Shown one piece after another: positions 10,245-21,211 of a stretch of 64,000 nucleotides of DNA. Positions within the stretch are counted from its first letter, which is position 1. Each line of letters starts with the position of its first letter. Under the pieces are notes generated by a model, which was not told the origin of the DNA, did no database searches, and saw nothing but the letters and a program-made list of their open reading frames with translations. Source of the DNA: Branchiostoma floridae (taxonomy: Eukaryota > Chordata > Leptocardii > Amphioxiformes > Branchiostomatidae); contig NC_049988.1 in NCBI RefSeq assembly GCF_000003815.2, forward strand, positions 11,391,732-11,455,731. Direction: 5' to 3'. The translations under genes were made by a program, and so were the position numbers.

Positions 10245-12539
10245 TTAGATAAAGAAGTTGGACCCAGTAAGTTGCACCAACTTAGAGCCAGCCTCTGGAC
10301 TAGAGCAGACACATCCTATAGTGTTCTTCAGTCTTTGTCCTTTCTGGTTAACTGTATTCTTTTCACTGTATTCCCATGGCGAATGCCGTACCATGTGTTT
10401 GTTCAGATTATTTTTTGCTCGGGTAGAATAGCCACATTGGTCACATTTGTAGGGTTTCTCGCCTGTATGTATTCTCTTATGAATGATCAGCGTAGCCCTA
10501 TGAGCCGTTCTGAACCCACACTCCCCACACATGTAGGGTTTCTCGCCAGTGTGTGTGAGCTTATGGCGCGGTAACTTGTCTTTCTGTGCAGTACAATAGT
10601 TGCACTGGTCACACTTATACTTTTTATAGGAGGCTTTCTCTGTTTTCTGTCCTGCATGCCTTCTTATATGTGCATTAAGACCAGATCTGTCGGATGTCCT
10701 GAGCCCGCATATCCAACACAAGTGAGGTTTCTCACCGGTGTGTCGTAGCTTGTGTTGGTCCAAGTAACTTTTTCTAGCGGCTGAATAATCACACTGGTCA
10801 CACTTATAGGGTTTCTCACCTGAATGTTTTCTCATGTGATTTACTAGAGTAGACTTGTTAGCAGTCCTAAATCCGCACTCATCGCAAATGTAGGGTTTGT
10901 CTCCGGTGTGTTTAGCCTTATGCAGGTTTAGATCACCTTTCTGTGCAGCAGCATAGTCACACTGGTCACACTTGAAGGGTTTCTCACCCGAATGCTTTCT
11001 CATATGTACGGTTAGACTATAGTTGTCAGCCGTCCTGAACCCGCACTCGCCACATACGAATCGTTTTTCACCAGTGTGCTTAGTCCTGTGTCGATCCAAA
11101 TAGTTTTTCCTTGTAGCAGAATAGTCGCACTGGTCACACTTATAAGGTTTCTCACCTGTGTGTGTTCTGTTGTGTCTGAACAGGTCACTCTTTTTAGCTG
11201 CCATGTAGTCACACTTTTCACATGCGAAGCGTTTGTCCTCAGGACGCTTCACGACAGGCCTGTCCGTCTGATCTGCTTCTTCAGGGTGTGTAGAAAGATG
11301 TCTGTTCAGATCATATTTTCGTAAAGACGAATAGTCACACTTGCCACATTTGTAGGGTTTCTCACCTGTATGTATTTTCATGTGTGTGGTCAAGTTAGAC
11401 TTGCAAGCTGCTCTAAATTCGCAATCTCCGCATGTGTAGGGTTTTTCTCCGGTGTGTTTGGCTATGTGGCGGTCGAAGTAATCTTTTCTGGTTGCAGAAA
11501 AGTCGCACTGGACACACTTATAAGGTTTCTGCCCTGTATGGGTTTTGGCGTGTCTGACCAGATCTATCTTTGAAGTTGTTCTATAGTCACACTCTATACA
11601 GATTAGGCGTTTCTCCACATTACTTTTCACCGCAAGCCTGTCCCTCTGCTCTGTTTCTCTGCTGTGTTTAGACTTATGTCTGTTCAAATCACGTTTTCGT
11701 ACAGAAGAATAGTCGCACATGTCACATTTGTAGGGTTTCTCACCTGAATGTACTCTCATGTGTTTGGTTAAGTCGGACCTGTGTGCTGCTCTGTAACCAC
11801 ACTCTCCACACATGTAGGGTTTTTCTCCACTGTGTTTGGCTATATGGAGGTCAAAAGAGTCTTTCCTTGCCGCAGAAAAGTTGCACTGGTCACACTTATA
11901 GGGTTTCTCACCTGTATGTATTCTCGTGTGTTTGGTTAATGCAGACCTGTGAGCTGTTCTTTGTCCGCACTCTCCACACATGTAGGGTTTTTCTCCAGTG
12001 TGTTTGACCAAGTGACTTTTTAAATAGTCTTTCCTTGTTGCAGAATAGTCACACTGGTCACACTTATAGGGTTTGTCCCCTGTATGGGTTATAGCGTGTC
12101 TGAATAGGTCGCTCTTTGAAGCTGTCCTGTAGTCAAGCTCTGTACACGGGAAGTTTTTCTCTACACTACCTTTCTCCACAGACCCGTCCGTCTGCTCTGT
12201 TCGATCATGTGTGGCGGGAGGATGGTCAGATGTTACTTCCCTCTTCTCCTCACACGGAATGTCCCCTTCCTCATCCTGCTGCCCTACCGTGTCTAATTCC
12301 CCACTGATGTTTGTCTCCTCCCCAGGGTGTTCAGCTGGCAGTTCGTCCACAGGAATCTCGCTGCTTCTCTCGTCCCCAGGGTGTTCAGTTGCCAGTTCGC
12401 CCATAGAAATCTCGCTGCTTCTCTCGTCCCCAGGGTGTACAGCTGGTAGTTCGTCCACAGGAATCTCGCTGCTTCTCTCGTCCCCAGGGTGCCCAGTTGC
12501 CAGTTCGTCCATAGAAATATCGCTGCTTGTCTCGTCCAT
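10245..12539 (-). CDS. C2H2 zinc-finger protein, 20 finger units (gene C)
   Basis: This 764-residue predicted nuclear DNA-binding protein has an unusual acidic N terminus (about 1-85) of 18-residue repeats. They alternate as two 36-residue dimers of SEISMGELAT- and SEIPVDELPA-type halves, each unit ending HPG. Then come about 20 finger units in three groups separated by long charged linkers (SRETEQRDRL..., PEEADQTDRP...). The first unit (PCTELDYRT) has lost its second cysteine. After the last finger there is a 40-residue non-finger tail, so unlike A and B the C terminus looks natural. The ATG follows a TTCCAG acceptor by 3 nt; the intron is 12542-14037. Fingers resemble the A/B type but with more YSATRKDYL and RTAHRS helices. 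Confidence 0.9.
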   Translation of the reverse strand: MDETSSDISMDELATGHPGDERSSEIPVDELPAVHPGDERSSEISMGELATEHPGDERSSEIPVDELPAEHPGEETNISGELDTVGQQDEEGDIPCEEKREVTSDHPPATHDRTEQTDGSVEKGSVEKNFPCTELDYRTASKSDLFRHAITHTGDKPYKCDQCDYSATRKDYLKSHLVKHTGEKPYMCGECGQRTAHRSALTKHTRIHTGEKPYKCDQCNFSAARKDSFDLHIAKHSGEKPYMCGECGYRAAHRSDLTKHMRVHSGEKPYKCDMCDYSSVRKRDLNRHKSKHSRETEQRDRLAVKSNVEKRLICIECDYRTTSKIDLVRHAKTHTGQKPYKCVQCDFSATRKDYFDRHIAKHTGEKPYTCGDCEFRAACKSNLTTHMKIHTGEKPYKCGKCDYSSLRKYDLNRHLSTHPEEADQTDRPVVKRPEDKRFACEKCDYMAAKKSDLFRHNRTHTGEKPYKCDQCDYSATRKNYLDRHRTKHTGEKRFVCGECGFRTADNYSLTVHMRKHSGEKPFKCDQCDYAAAQKGDLNLHKAKHTGDKPYICDECGFRTANKSTLVNHMRKHSGEKPYKCDQCDYSAARKSYLDQHKLRHTGEKPHLCWICGLRTSDRSGLNAHIRRHAGQKTEKASYKKYKCDQCNYCTAQKDKLPRHKLTHTGEKPYMCGECGFRTAHRATLIIHKRIHTGEKPYKCDQCGYSTRAKNNLNKHMVRHSPWEYSEKNTVNQKGQRLKNTIGCVCSSPEAGSKLVQLTGSNFFI

Positions 12540-12658
12540 TTCTGGAACAAAAGTGAATCATCAAAAAATTGAAAGATCCAAAAGACTACCGTACTGTATG
12601 TGGCATTGTTTTTATGGTTTAAAGGGAAACCGAGGTCCGGGGTTTGAATCCCGTGACT

Positions 12659-13063
12659 AGAGCTGAGTACCTAAATACACATTAGGTACAAGTACACAGG
12701 TTTAGGTACTGGTCCGGACCTGAACATGTACCTAAACAAGTTTGATCAGTTATCTGTAAGTTATAAATATAGCCAACTGACTTTTATACTAATAGATTGT
12801 CATCTTTGACAATATAATTACATATTGGAGCCTCAAAATGAAGTTTCTTTAATTCTTAATTTTTCTTTAATTTTCAACTGCAAGATTATCACAATTGTCA
12901 TCGATGATTCTGGATTTACCTATCTGTAGTCTTAAAATGGTGTCCATTTAGTGCTTGAGTTAGTTTAGGTACAGGTACACAGATGTTTACGTCAAACCTG
13001 TACCTAAACAGTTTTACAGGTACGGTACAGGTACGTGTCTTTCGGTACACAGCCCTATCCTTG
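12659..13063. mobile_element. MITE-like element with GTACC-rich inverted ends
   Basis: The left end AGAGCTGAGTACC and the reverse complement of the right end AGGGCTGTGTACC form imperfect inverted repeats that continue for about 25 nt. GGTAC/GTACC motifs recur just inside both ends. The CAGGGCTG-like terminus is compatible with hAT-type ends, but no target duplication was resolved. Confidence 0.5.
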
Positions 13064-13502
13064 ACATTCCCCAATACTGTGCCCTTTGAAGAAAATGAGG
13101 CATTTAAGATGACTTCGCTCGCTTCTTTCCTGTGACGAAATTGGGCCGTTCCAAAAGTAACTGTGGAGAGGGGGTGGAAGAGGTGAAAAATCAAATTTTG
13201 TACCTACCCTAGTTCCAATCCAGAAGTCTCTCAAACCCTCCCTGTTTCCCCAATCCAAAATGCTCCAAACCCTCCCCTCTTTTTTTTAACAGCCCATTGT
13301 TAGAACGTTTTGTATCTAGCTTCGATCTGGACGTTAAAAGGAGGCCCGGCGTTTGAAGAGAGTTAAAAGAGCCCACATCACTTGACGAAAAGAGTAGAGG
13401 TCCTACCCGGTGTAAGTTGCATGGAAACCAGACAGTAAGACTTTTAGCCAAGGCAGAGAATTTGCTCTGCAGCCAAGGCAGGTCTTCCCGAGGACCCTAG
13501 AT

Positions 13503-13698
13503 ACTACATTTAAGTTCGCGGGGATTTAATTTCGCGGTAGCGGTAAAAGGGACCTTTTTGCGGTGGATTTAAGTTCGCGGTAACACCATAGACTGCAGTC
13601 TAATACCATAATATTAAAATGTTCGCGGTGGTTTTAAGTGGTCACCGCGAAAACCGTGAACATTAATCCAACGCGAACATTTCTGCATTTACTGTCAG
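13503..13698. mobile_element. CGCGGTGG-type MITE
   Basis: The text alternates TTCGCGGTGG and CCGCGAA stretches in both orientations and ends near CATTTACTGT. The same family recurs at 25398-25609, 35637-35848 and near 43260-43345. Confidence 0.5.
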
Positions 13699-14037
13699 TA
13701 AGCAATCCGGGGAGGTGCCAAGCAGGGAGAACACTTTTCATTTGCATAACAATGTTCAGTCGCAATTTGTTTTTGTTTATGTCTCAGGGACCTTTACCTT
13801 TACCCTTGACATACCACCCACAATTCCTGTGCTGCCCATGCGTACTCGGACCTGTTAACGTGATAATCGGTGACCTGGAGTTTATGCTTTTGTAGTTTTG
13901 TAAACATATCGCAATGCCCCCTCCCCCATCCAAACCTACAAATTATTCACAACCACCGTTCGTATCCTTGTAATGATGCTATCTAGCTACCAAAATAACA
14001 TCGACCAGTGCGCATTGATGACTACGAATGGCCTTAC

Positions 14038-14184
14038 CCGTGTTCTGCTCTTATTTCTGAGTCGACAAGTCGGAAAATCGTCCGGAAAGTAGTCTACCTG
14101 CCTTCCAGCCGATGGCGAAATGGCGGAGTATCACCGCCAGCACTTCCGGTGGTGAAAGGTCAAAGCTATCATACCCGATTACTT
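14038..14184 (-). promoter_or_regulatory. Promoter and non-coding exon 1 of gene C
   Basis: The module is seen as GCGAAATGGCGG (14115-14126), an ETS-like CACTTCCGG with TGAAAGGTCAAAG (14141-14166) and a CCCGATTAC box (14174-14182). The exon ends ACACGG before GTAAGG. An inverted paralogous copy is at 55801-55944. Confidence 0.65.
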
Positions 14185-14449
14185 CTGTAGAACCATAAAT
14201 GACCGACAACAGCATAGGGCTGACTTATTGGTTTTAGCCTGCTGTGTTTGTGTAATCAACCGTTATTGAAGTGTCATGTATTATACCTTAACCCTAAACA
14301 AGCTAAGGTAGCCGTTTGGCAAAAAAAAAATTGTACAAACGTGTATTGACTTTTGTGTAGCATGGGCAACGGTGAATTGATCTTTAATTGGATGTTCTTT
14401 CTTACGTGTAAAAGACTGAAGGTCACGTGAAATACCATTACATTCAGTG

Positions 14450-14745
14450 TTGCGCATCATCCTACGCATGGACATCAAACAGCCAAACTGCCTGTCTGGA
14501 TGTACCCTGCTCTTTCAACCATCACTCTTAGTTGATCTTAGTTCCTGACCGCCCTGCTTATTAATATTAATGAGCTTACACTTATATTTGCGAGACCTCT
14601 TTTGCAAACTGAGCGGCATATTCTCTGATTGACTGACAGCTGTTTTTTTGGGGGGGGGGGGCGTACACAGGAACTAAGAGTGACGGTTGAAAGAGCAGGG
14701 TCTGGCTGTCCCTGCGTAGGAGGATGGTGTTGCGAGGGAATAGAC
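14450..14745. mobile_element. Imperfect inverted-repeat element upstream of the kelch gene
   Basis: The left arm (14450-14545) pairs with the right arm (14670-14745). The best core, CCCTGCTCTTTCAACC, is matched by GGTTGAAAGAGCAGGG. A poly-G run lies in the loop at about 14650-14661. It could be a MITE or a structured promoter region. The rest of 14185-14830 shows nothing recognisable. Confidence 0.55.
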
Positions 14746-14830
14746 CAACTAAAACAAGCGCTAATAATGCTACGAGTCAATCTCTAATTTTGTGTCTGGA
14801 GGGGCAAGGTTGAACTGATCTTTATTTTCA

Positions 14831-14869
14831 GATTCATGCTCTGCTACATTATGTGGATGATAAGTAAAG
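14831..14869 (+). other. 5' UTR part of first coding exon of kelch gene
   Basis: A TTATTTTCAG acceptor ends at 14830, so an upstream non-coding exon is likely. It was not located; it could lie near the gene C promoter (about 14.2 kb), which would make that promoter bidirectional. That is speculation. Confidence 0.45.
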
Positions 14870-17800
14870 ATGAATCTACCCTTTGACCCTACGGGTAATA
14901 CGATCAGTTCCCTCCGGAAATACAGCACTATCATCATCATCAACATGGCTGCCGCACACCAAGAACCCCACTCCAGCGCAGTTCGTCCTCGTTCCTACAA
15001 AGACAAGAGCTATCTGCACGGGTTTCTTGGAACTGTGGGCGACTTACAGAAGGCTGGGGTACTGCAGGATGTCGTCCTTGAAGTCGAGGGTCGGCGGTTT
15101 CCCTGCCATCGGCTTGTTCTGTCCGCGGCCAGCCCCTACTTCAGGGCCATGTTTACAAGTGATATGACGGAAAGTCGTCAGAAGACGGTTGTTTTACAGG
15201 TAGGATTGGCGTAACGTGTGGTTAGAATAGATTGAAATAGGGAACTTTCGAAGATGCTACTTATTATAGAAACACGTTAAATATGCAGAGGGAGCTCATT
15301 GTTTATCAAAACCAATGTTAGACTTTACTAAAGTCTTCTTCGCGGCTCCCCTCCTTACTCAATCTACTAACCTCTTTGGCAGGTGGAGGTCAAAGGTCAA
15401 ATTCCAGCACGGTATGAGCATGTTAACTAAATCATTGCCATCAGAAATATACAAGGGAAAAAAAGAGATTATGCAGAATGGGATGAAAATGGGGTCCACA
15501 TGATATGATCAAAAAATGTTTTGCAGGGTTTGGATGCGGGCATGTTTGGGGAGATCTTGAGTTATGTCTACTCGGGAACCCTCCATGTGTCCCTGGACAA
15601 AGTGCAGCCCCTGTACCAGGCAGCCGACCTCCTCCAACTGGACTATGTGAGAGACACCTGCAGCAGATACATGGCCATGAATGTGGAGCGCTCCACCTGT
15701 GTGGACCTGTACAAGTTTGCTGATGTCTTCTCTGTGCACGCTGTCCAGAAGCGTTGTCTGCAGTGGATTGCCAGGAACTTTACTGAGGTCAGTTTCATAG
15801 TGGGTTAGAAAATCGTCTGAAATAGCAATCATATATTGATATTATATTGCATAGTATTCATGCTACATAATGGATATCAAAGAACTACATATACAGTGGA
15901 AGCCAGTTAATTGCACATCGGAATAACGCACACTTCTGTTAACTGCACAGAATCCCAAACCAGTGTGGTCCAGCTAGATAACTTCGCATTATTGCACCAG
16001 CCGGATAATTGCACGAAATTCACTGGCAAATAGGCCGTGCAATTAAGCGGCTTCTACTGTATTTGGAAATGAATCTTATGGAATATGCACAATGAATAAT
16101 ATTTGAGGGAGAGTATGACCAACAGAATGAAGGTATTTTGTAAATTGTAATAAAAATCAATTAAGCTGTATTTTAAAGATCTGGACTACAATCAGTTTCT
16201 GCCTTGTCTTGTGTCTGTTTAATTGCTGTTTTACACTGGCTATACAGATACATGGTAATTATAACATTTGTATCAATTGATTTGCACACAGTCAAAAAGT
16301 AGGATAAAGACACACATTTCTGCAGTACCTTGGGATCTGTACGTGTGCTTTGCATTCCCACAGGTTGCCTCCAGTGAGGAGTTCCCCGGTCTGATGGTGA
16401 ATCGACTAACTGAGATCATCAGCCACATTGAGCTAGACGTTAAAGAGGAGACAGCAGTGTGGGAGGCTGTGGTGAGATGGGTGCAGCACAGCAGGGAGGA
16501 CAGGTGGGTGTTGTACAATTATTTCTACAGCTATGTTGGTATTAAAATATGCCATTGTTATTATTGTGTTGTTTTCATGTAAGCTCAGGACTACCTGAAA
16601 AGCAGAACTAGCAGTGACCTGAGTTGTATGTTCCTGGTAGAATAAATAAAGTGAAAGTGCACGAATGTTATTAAAGTCTGTCATGTGGCTTCTTCATTGC
16701 ATGTGTGGCTGCAGAATTTACTTCTATTGGCAAGTAACTTTTGCCAGTTTGTCCATCAGATTTGATGTCCCCAAATTCTCTGCAGTAATTTCAAGTATAT
16801 CAATGGCCACTTCTAACTTGTATCCTACAGACTTCACCACCTACCCAGCATCCTCCCTCACATCCGGTTCAACCTGCTGACCTCAGACGACATTGCAGCT
16901 ATCTTGGAACACCCACTGATCAGGGAGGATCCTGGGAGTTCTGAGGTCATCAGGAATGTGGTAAAGAAAGTGAACATCGACCCGAAGCCAAGATTCGGGA
17001 TGACCACGGAAATGGCTGTGCTGCTTAATCCGACCGAGGGGTTCGTATATACTTCTTTTTATTCGTTCGACTTTGTTGATGTGAGCAATCCTTGCACAAT
17101 ATCATTCAACATTTTGTGGGCCTTTGATCATGAAATTCCGACGATTTGTATTCAGATTCGATAGAAGAGTGCATGCTGTGATGTCAGCCTCACTCATGTT
17201 TCCAGTCAAGTTTTTTGACAGTTTGCAATGTTTTGTCCTCTCCAGTTCCAATGAGATCCTCTTCATGAACCCTCGAGAAGACAAGTACATCAGCTGCAGT
17301 TACAAGCCAGAGGACCTCCCTAATGTCACAGATATAGCAGTCACAAATGAAAATGATATCTACATCCTCGATACTAAAGAACTGGAGGATGAGAATCAGG
17401 TGTGCCTGTTTAAGTACAACCATGCAGAAAACGTGTGGAAACAAGCAAGTGTGTCCTCAATATCTAAGGTAGAGTGCCGCGAGGAACGTTTGCTTGAAGC
17501 TGATGGGATCTTGTATTACATTGCTTATGTACCTGTAGATAAACGACCATTGCTGCAGATGAGAAAGTACGATCCGCACACGAACCAGTGGCAAGAGTGT
17601 TCACACCTGCAACTTGACGAGACTATAAACAACCATGCAATGTTGTTCTGCGGTCCAAACCTGTATATCCTCACAGCCACGGAAGCGCACTGCTACGACC
17701 CAGGCAAGGACATCTGGAGCAGGAAGACCCCCTCGTGGAAGTTTCCTGAATTTGTTACAGCAGTTGCCTTGGGAACTACTGAGATTTTCTGCACAGATTA

Positions 17801-18116
17801 TGACATCTATAACCCTATAGTGTACGACACAGAGTCAGACCGGTGGCAGGAACTGAACGGCTGGCCGAACCCAGGAAACCGTTATATTGATGATATGCCT
17901 GGTCTGTTCGTACTGGGGAACCAGCTGCACGCGTTGATAATCTGTAGGGGTGAGGAGACTGAAACCGATCACGAAAGTTTTGTTTATGTGTATGACAGGT
18001 CTGCTGATGCCTGGACGGACTTGAATGCCACTCTACCGGGCACGAGATATATGCATGCATGGGACTGGCATTGCACAGTTGCTCACATGCACCTCCCATA
18101 TCTCGAGGGGAAATAA
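14870..18116 (+). CDS. BTB-BACK-kelch protein, KBTBD8/KLHL-like
   Basis: Predicted substrate adaptor for a CUL3 ubiquitin ligase (established role of the family; inferred here). Coding exons by frame and GT-AG sites: 14870-15199, 15527-15787, 16364-16503, 16831-17040 and 17246-18116; all junctions keep frame. The fourth intron uses a weak GTTCGT donor, chosen because it restores a continuous [12 protein letters not shown]. Starting at the second ATG (14945, context CAACATGG) gives 578 residues; starting at 14870 gives 603. In the shorter numbering, BTB is about 32-140 ([24 protein letters not shown]), BACK about 145-245 and kelch-like blades 290-560, about five visible ([32 protein letters not shown]). 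The neighbours on both sides are minus-strand ZNF genes. Confidence 0.9.
15892..16061. mobile_element. MITE with CAGTGGAAGCC inverted ends, in kelch intron 2
   Basis: It is bounded by TA dinucleotides. The left end TACAGTGGAAGCC...TTAATTGCAC is matched inversely by GTGCAATTAAG..GGCTTCTACTGTA. It has no ORF. A second copy in the opposite orientation is at 49314-49493. The TA target and CAGTNGAAGCC terminus suggest a pogo/Tc1-mariner origin (inference). Confidence 0.8.
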
Positions 18117-18600
18117 AAACACATCACTACTTTCCTACGTTAATGAACATGATGAATAGGATATGGACGCATGGAGTACTGGACAGGACAGAACTGAATA
18201 ATGACATTTTGCTTCAATCTCAGGTTTTGCCGATTGCCCCTAAAATGTTATAGCTTTAGTAGAATATAGTATAATATAGTATAAGTAGAAATTTTGTAGA
18301 AACCCTCTCTTTTTTTGTAACATGTATTTATAAGGAACATCACTCTACAAGAGATATAACTGAGCTTAAAGCCTAGCATTAGTAATTATCCGACATCAGT
18401 AGGCTAGGTGTCATAGTATTATTTTACATGTGATTCTATTGTATGTTACCTACATTTTTATGTGGAGTCATTAACATTTGTATTTACTTATCACCTTACA
18501 AGTGTATTATTTGTTAACTTTTGTTTACGAAGCCATTTCCATATACAATACATATAATTTTGTATCGTTTTTAACTGAACAATAAATATTAACTGAAGGA
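18117..18600 (+). other. 3' UTR of the kelch gene
   Basis: Non-coding sequence following the stop, with a polyadenylation signal AATAAA at 18581-18586. Confidence 0.65.
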
Positions 18601-19645
18601 AAAAAGATTCTCATTTTCTATTGTTTGAAAGCAAACTATACCTAAGGACGTTCATAGCATTAAACCGTCTATGAAAACATTTTTTTCTGAATTTTCGCAG
18701 CCCCACAGATACCTTTTGAAAATGAAAAATCACAAGTGTACCACATTGCAAAACTTGTCTATTCAGCTGCAGTTACCAACAAATACATAATTTTTCATGT
18801 GATGTAACTAGAATTATGCAAGCATACAGTCAATGACGGCGCAATGCTATACAATATGTATTGTCTTTGAACTTTACATTTCTAAAAGCCGTCAATGAGC
18901 TGGCGTATTCACAAGACAGCATTCCAGAATATTAAACAATTGGCTATAAAATCGACATAGTAATCAAACTTAGTTTAAAATCAATTCACTGTTCTAGAAT
19001 GCGTTGGTAAGAGTCAAATGTCGATAATGTGTAATCTTTATTGACACAATAAATGTACTGCAAATAGAATAACAAATAGGTATAAAAATATATCAACATG
19101 TTGACTTAAACATGTCGCTTACACTAACGTCTAAACATCATATTCAACTTTTGTTACACAGCAAAAGTTACTCCTCTTAAAATATATCTAGATATATTTA
19201 TGAGATGGATTACAGAAAAGTGAGGCCCTCTGTCTTACACTGTCTTAGATAAAGAAGTAGAACCCAGTAAGTTGCATCAACTTAGAGTCTAGAGTCAACC
19301 TCTGGACTATGGCAGATACATGCTATAATGTCCTTCAGTCTTCGTCCATCCTCTTTCTTGTTGTTTTCTTTTCCTAAGTCTTATGTCGGAGCATGCGTTT
19401 GTTAAGTATATTTTTTGCAAGTACATATCTTACCGAAAATACCGATCCGTGTTGTAATCGCAGGCAGTGCGGTTTGCTTGTTAATTGAACGTCTTTTTAC
19501 GTCTTAATCACATTTGTAAGATTTTGACCCTCAAAGTTAAAATGCTTACATTTAATAGTAAACGATATGTCTGTGCTTAAAAGACATCAATATCGGTATG
19601 AATCCCAGTCAGCTGTCCTGTACCCGCACTCCCCACAAATGGTGT
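18601..19645 (-). pseudogene. Relic 3' end of a gene C-like ZNF, now beyond gene E
   Basis: 18790-19340 is homologous to the 3' flank of gene C (9740-10340), including an AATAAA on the minus strand at about 19037-19042. 19380-19640 keeps degraded finger text matching the last fingers of gene C (CATGCGTTTGTTAAG...ATTTTTTGC). Gene E therefore seems to have been joined to the 3' end of a C-type gene, and may use its polyadenylation signal. Confidence 0.6.
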
Positions 19646-21019
19646 TTAACTCGTGTGTTTCTTCTTGTGCCGTTCTAGGCTTATTCCGTGTGCAGCGGAA
19701 TAGTCACACTGGTCATATTTGTAGGGTTTCTCGCCTGTATGTCTCCTCATATGTAGGGTTAACTTAGACCTATGAGCAGTTCTGTACCCGCACTCCCCAC
19801 ACATGTAGGGCTTTTCACCAGTGTGTATAGGCATGTGTTGGTCTAAATAAGATTTATGCGCTGCAGAATAGTCACATTTGTAGGGCTTCTCGCCTGTATG
19901 TGTTCTCATATGTCGGGTCAGGCTGTTCTTGTATTCCGTCCTGTAACCGCACTCCCCACACATGTAAGGTTTTTCACCTTTGTGCCAAGCCATGTGGAGG
20001 TCCAAATGAGATTTATTTGCAGTGGGATAGTCACACTGGTCACACTTGTAGGGTTTCTCATCCGTATGTTGAGCCATGTGTCTGGTCAAAACAATTTTTT
20101 GTGCAGCAGAATAGTCGCACTGCTCACACTTGAAGGGCTTCTCGCCTGTATGTGTTCTCAAATGTCTTGTTAGATGAGACTTATGTGCCGTCCTGTACCC
20201 GCACTCTCCACACATGTACGGCTTTTCACCAGTATGCTTAGCCATGTGGTTGTCCAAATCAGATTTCCGTACAGCAGAATAGTCGCACTGCTCACATTTG
20301 TAGGGCTTCTCACCTGTGTGTTTTCTCATATGGCAGACTAAACTGGCTTTTTGTGCAGTAGAATAGTCACACTGGTCACACTTGAAGGGTTTCTCAGCCG
20401 CATGTGTTCTCATATGCCTGATTAGCAAGGACTTGTAAGCCACCCTGTAGCCGCATTGGTCGCAGCTGTGTGATTTATCCAAAGCATCTTGTGCACTTTG
20501 CCCTTCCATCTGTCCTGGATGCTTTCTCATATGGTTATCTAGACTGCCTTTCTGTGCAGCAGAATAGTCACACTGGTTACACTTGAATGGTTTCTCGCCT
20601 GTATGTTTTCTCATATGCCTAATCAGCTGAGACCTGTAAGCCGCCCTGAATCCGCATTGGTCGCAGCTGTGGGATTTATTAAAAGCATCTTGTGCACTTT
20701 GCCCTTCTATCTGTCCTGTATGCTTTCTCATATGGTGATCTAGACTGGCTTTCTGTACAGCAGAATAGTCACACTGGTCACACTTGAAGGGTTTATCACC
20801 CGTATGTGTTCCCATGTGCCTGATTAGATGAGACTTATAAGCAACCCTGTATCCGCAATCCCCACACATGTAGTCTTTTTCACCATGTTTCTCACCGGTA
20901 TGTTTTCTCATATGCCTAATCAGTTGAGACTTGTAAGCCACCCTGTATCCGCAGTGGTCGCAGCTGTGGGACGCAGCCAAAGCAGCATCTAAAGCATCCT
21001 GTGCTCTTTGTCCTTCCAT
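19646..21019 (-). CDS. C2H2 zinc-finger protein, 15 finger units (gene E)
   Basis: Starting at the first ATG after the presumed splice acceptor (MEGQRAQDAL), this gives 457 residues. It has about 15 finger units, 13 of them complete. Unit 13 (YKCDYSAAHK) has lost three residues including a cysteine, and unit 15 (YKYDQCDYS) has C to Y. The N-terminal motif MEGQ(R/S)AQDA recurs twice inside the array (TGQIEGQSAQDAF and PGQMEGQSAQDAL), each followed by an SHSCDQCG finger, showing internal duplication of the N-terminal module. In-frame sequence upstream of this ATG has no other ATG. Predicted nuclear DNA-binding protein; target unknown. Confidence 0.8.
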   Translation of the reverse strand: MEGQRAQDALDAALAASHSCDHCGYRVAYKSQLIRHMRKHTGEKHGEKDYMCGDCGYRVAYKSHLIRHMGTHTGDKPFKCDQCDYSAVQKASLDHHMRKHTGQIEGQSAQDAFNKSHSCDQCGFRAAYRSQLIRHMRKHTGEKPFKCNQCDYSAAQKGSLDNHMRKHPGQMEGQSAQDALDKSHSCDQCGYRVAYKSLLIRHMRTHAAEKPFKCDQCDYSTAQKASLVCHMRKHTGEKPYKCEQCDYSAVRKSDLDNHMAKHTGEKPYMCGECGYRTAHKSHLTRHLRTHTGEKPFKCEQCDYSAAQKIVLTRHMAQHTDEKPYKCDQCDYPTANKSHLDLHMAWHKGEKPYMCGECGYRTEYKNSLTRHMRTHTGEKPYKCDYSAAHKSYLDQHMPIHTGEKPYMCGECGYRTAHRSKLTLHMRRHTGEKPYKYDQCDYSAAHGISLERHKKKHTS

Positions 21020-21211
21020 CTGTCCTCGATGAGTTTGCACGTATATGTGTTATGAGCGTACCTTGTCGGTTTAAGGAGGATCAATACCACACGTTTACTT
21101 TTCCTTGTCCTGTTGCCCTCTCGTGCCTGTCTCGTTCTCTCTGTTGCTAGTCTCGTCCCCAGAATGCCCGATGGTCTCTTCTTTAACAGCTCTTCCACTG
21201 CTTGGCTCAGC

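Larger units (their letters stand above)
12542..14037 (-). other. 5' UTR intron of gene C with two MITE-like inserts
   Basis: A 1.5-kb intron with a GTAAGG donor. It carries the repeats at 12659-13063 and 13503-13698. A B-box-like GGGTTTGAATCCCG lies near 12637-12650 without a matching A box. 13064-13500 shows nothing recognisable. Confidence 0.6.

Noticed and set aside
12632-12655. tRNA or SINE at a B-box-like sequence
   Set aside because: Only the B box matches; no A box or SINE body found.
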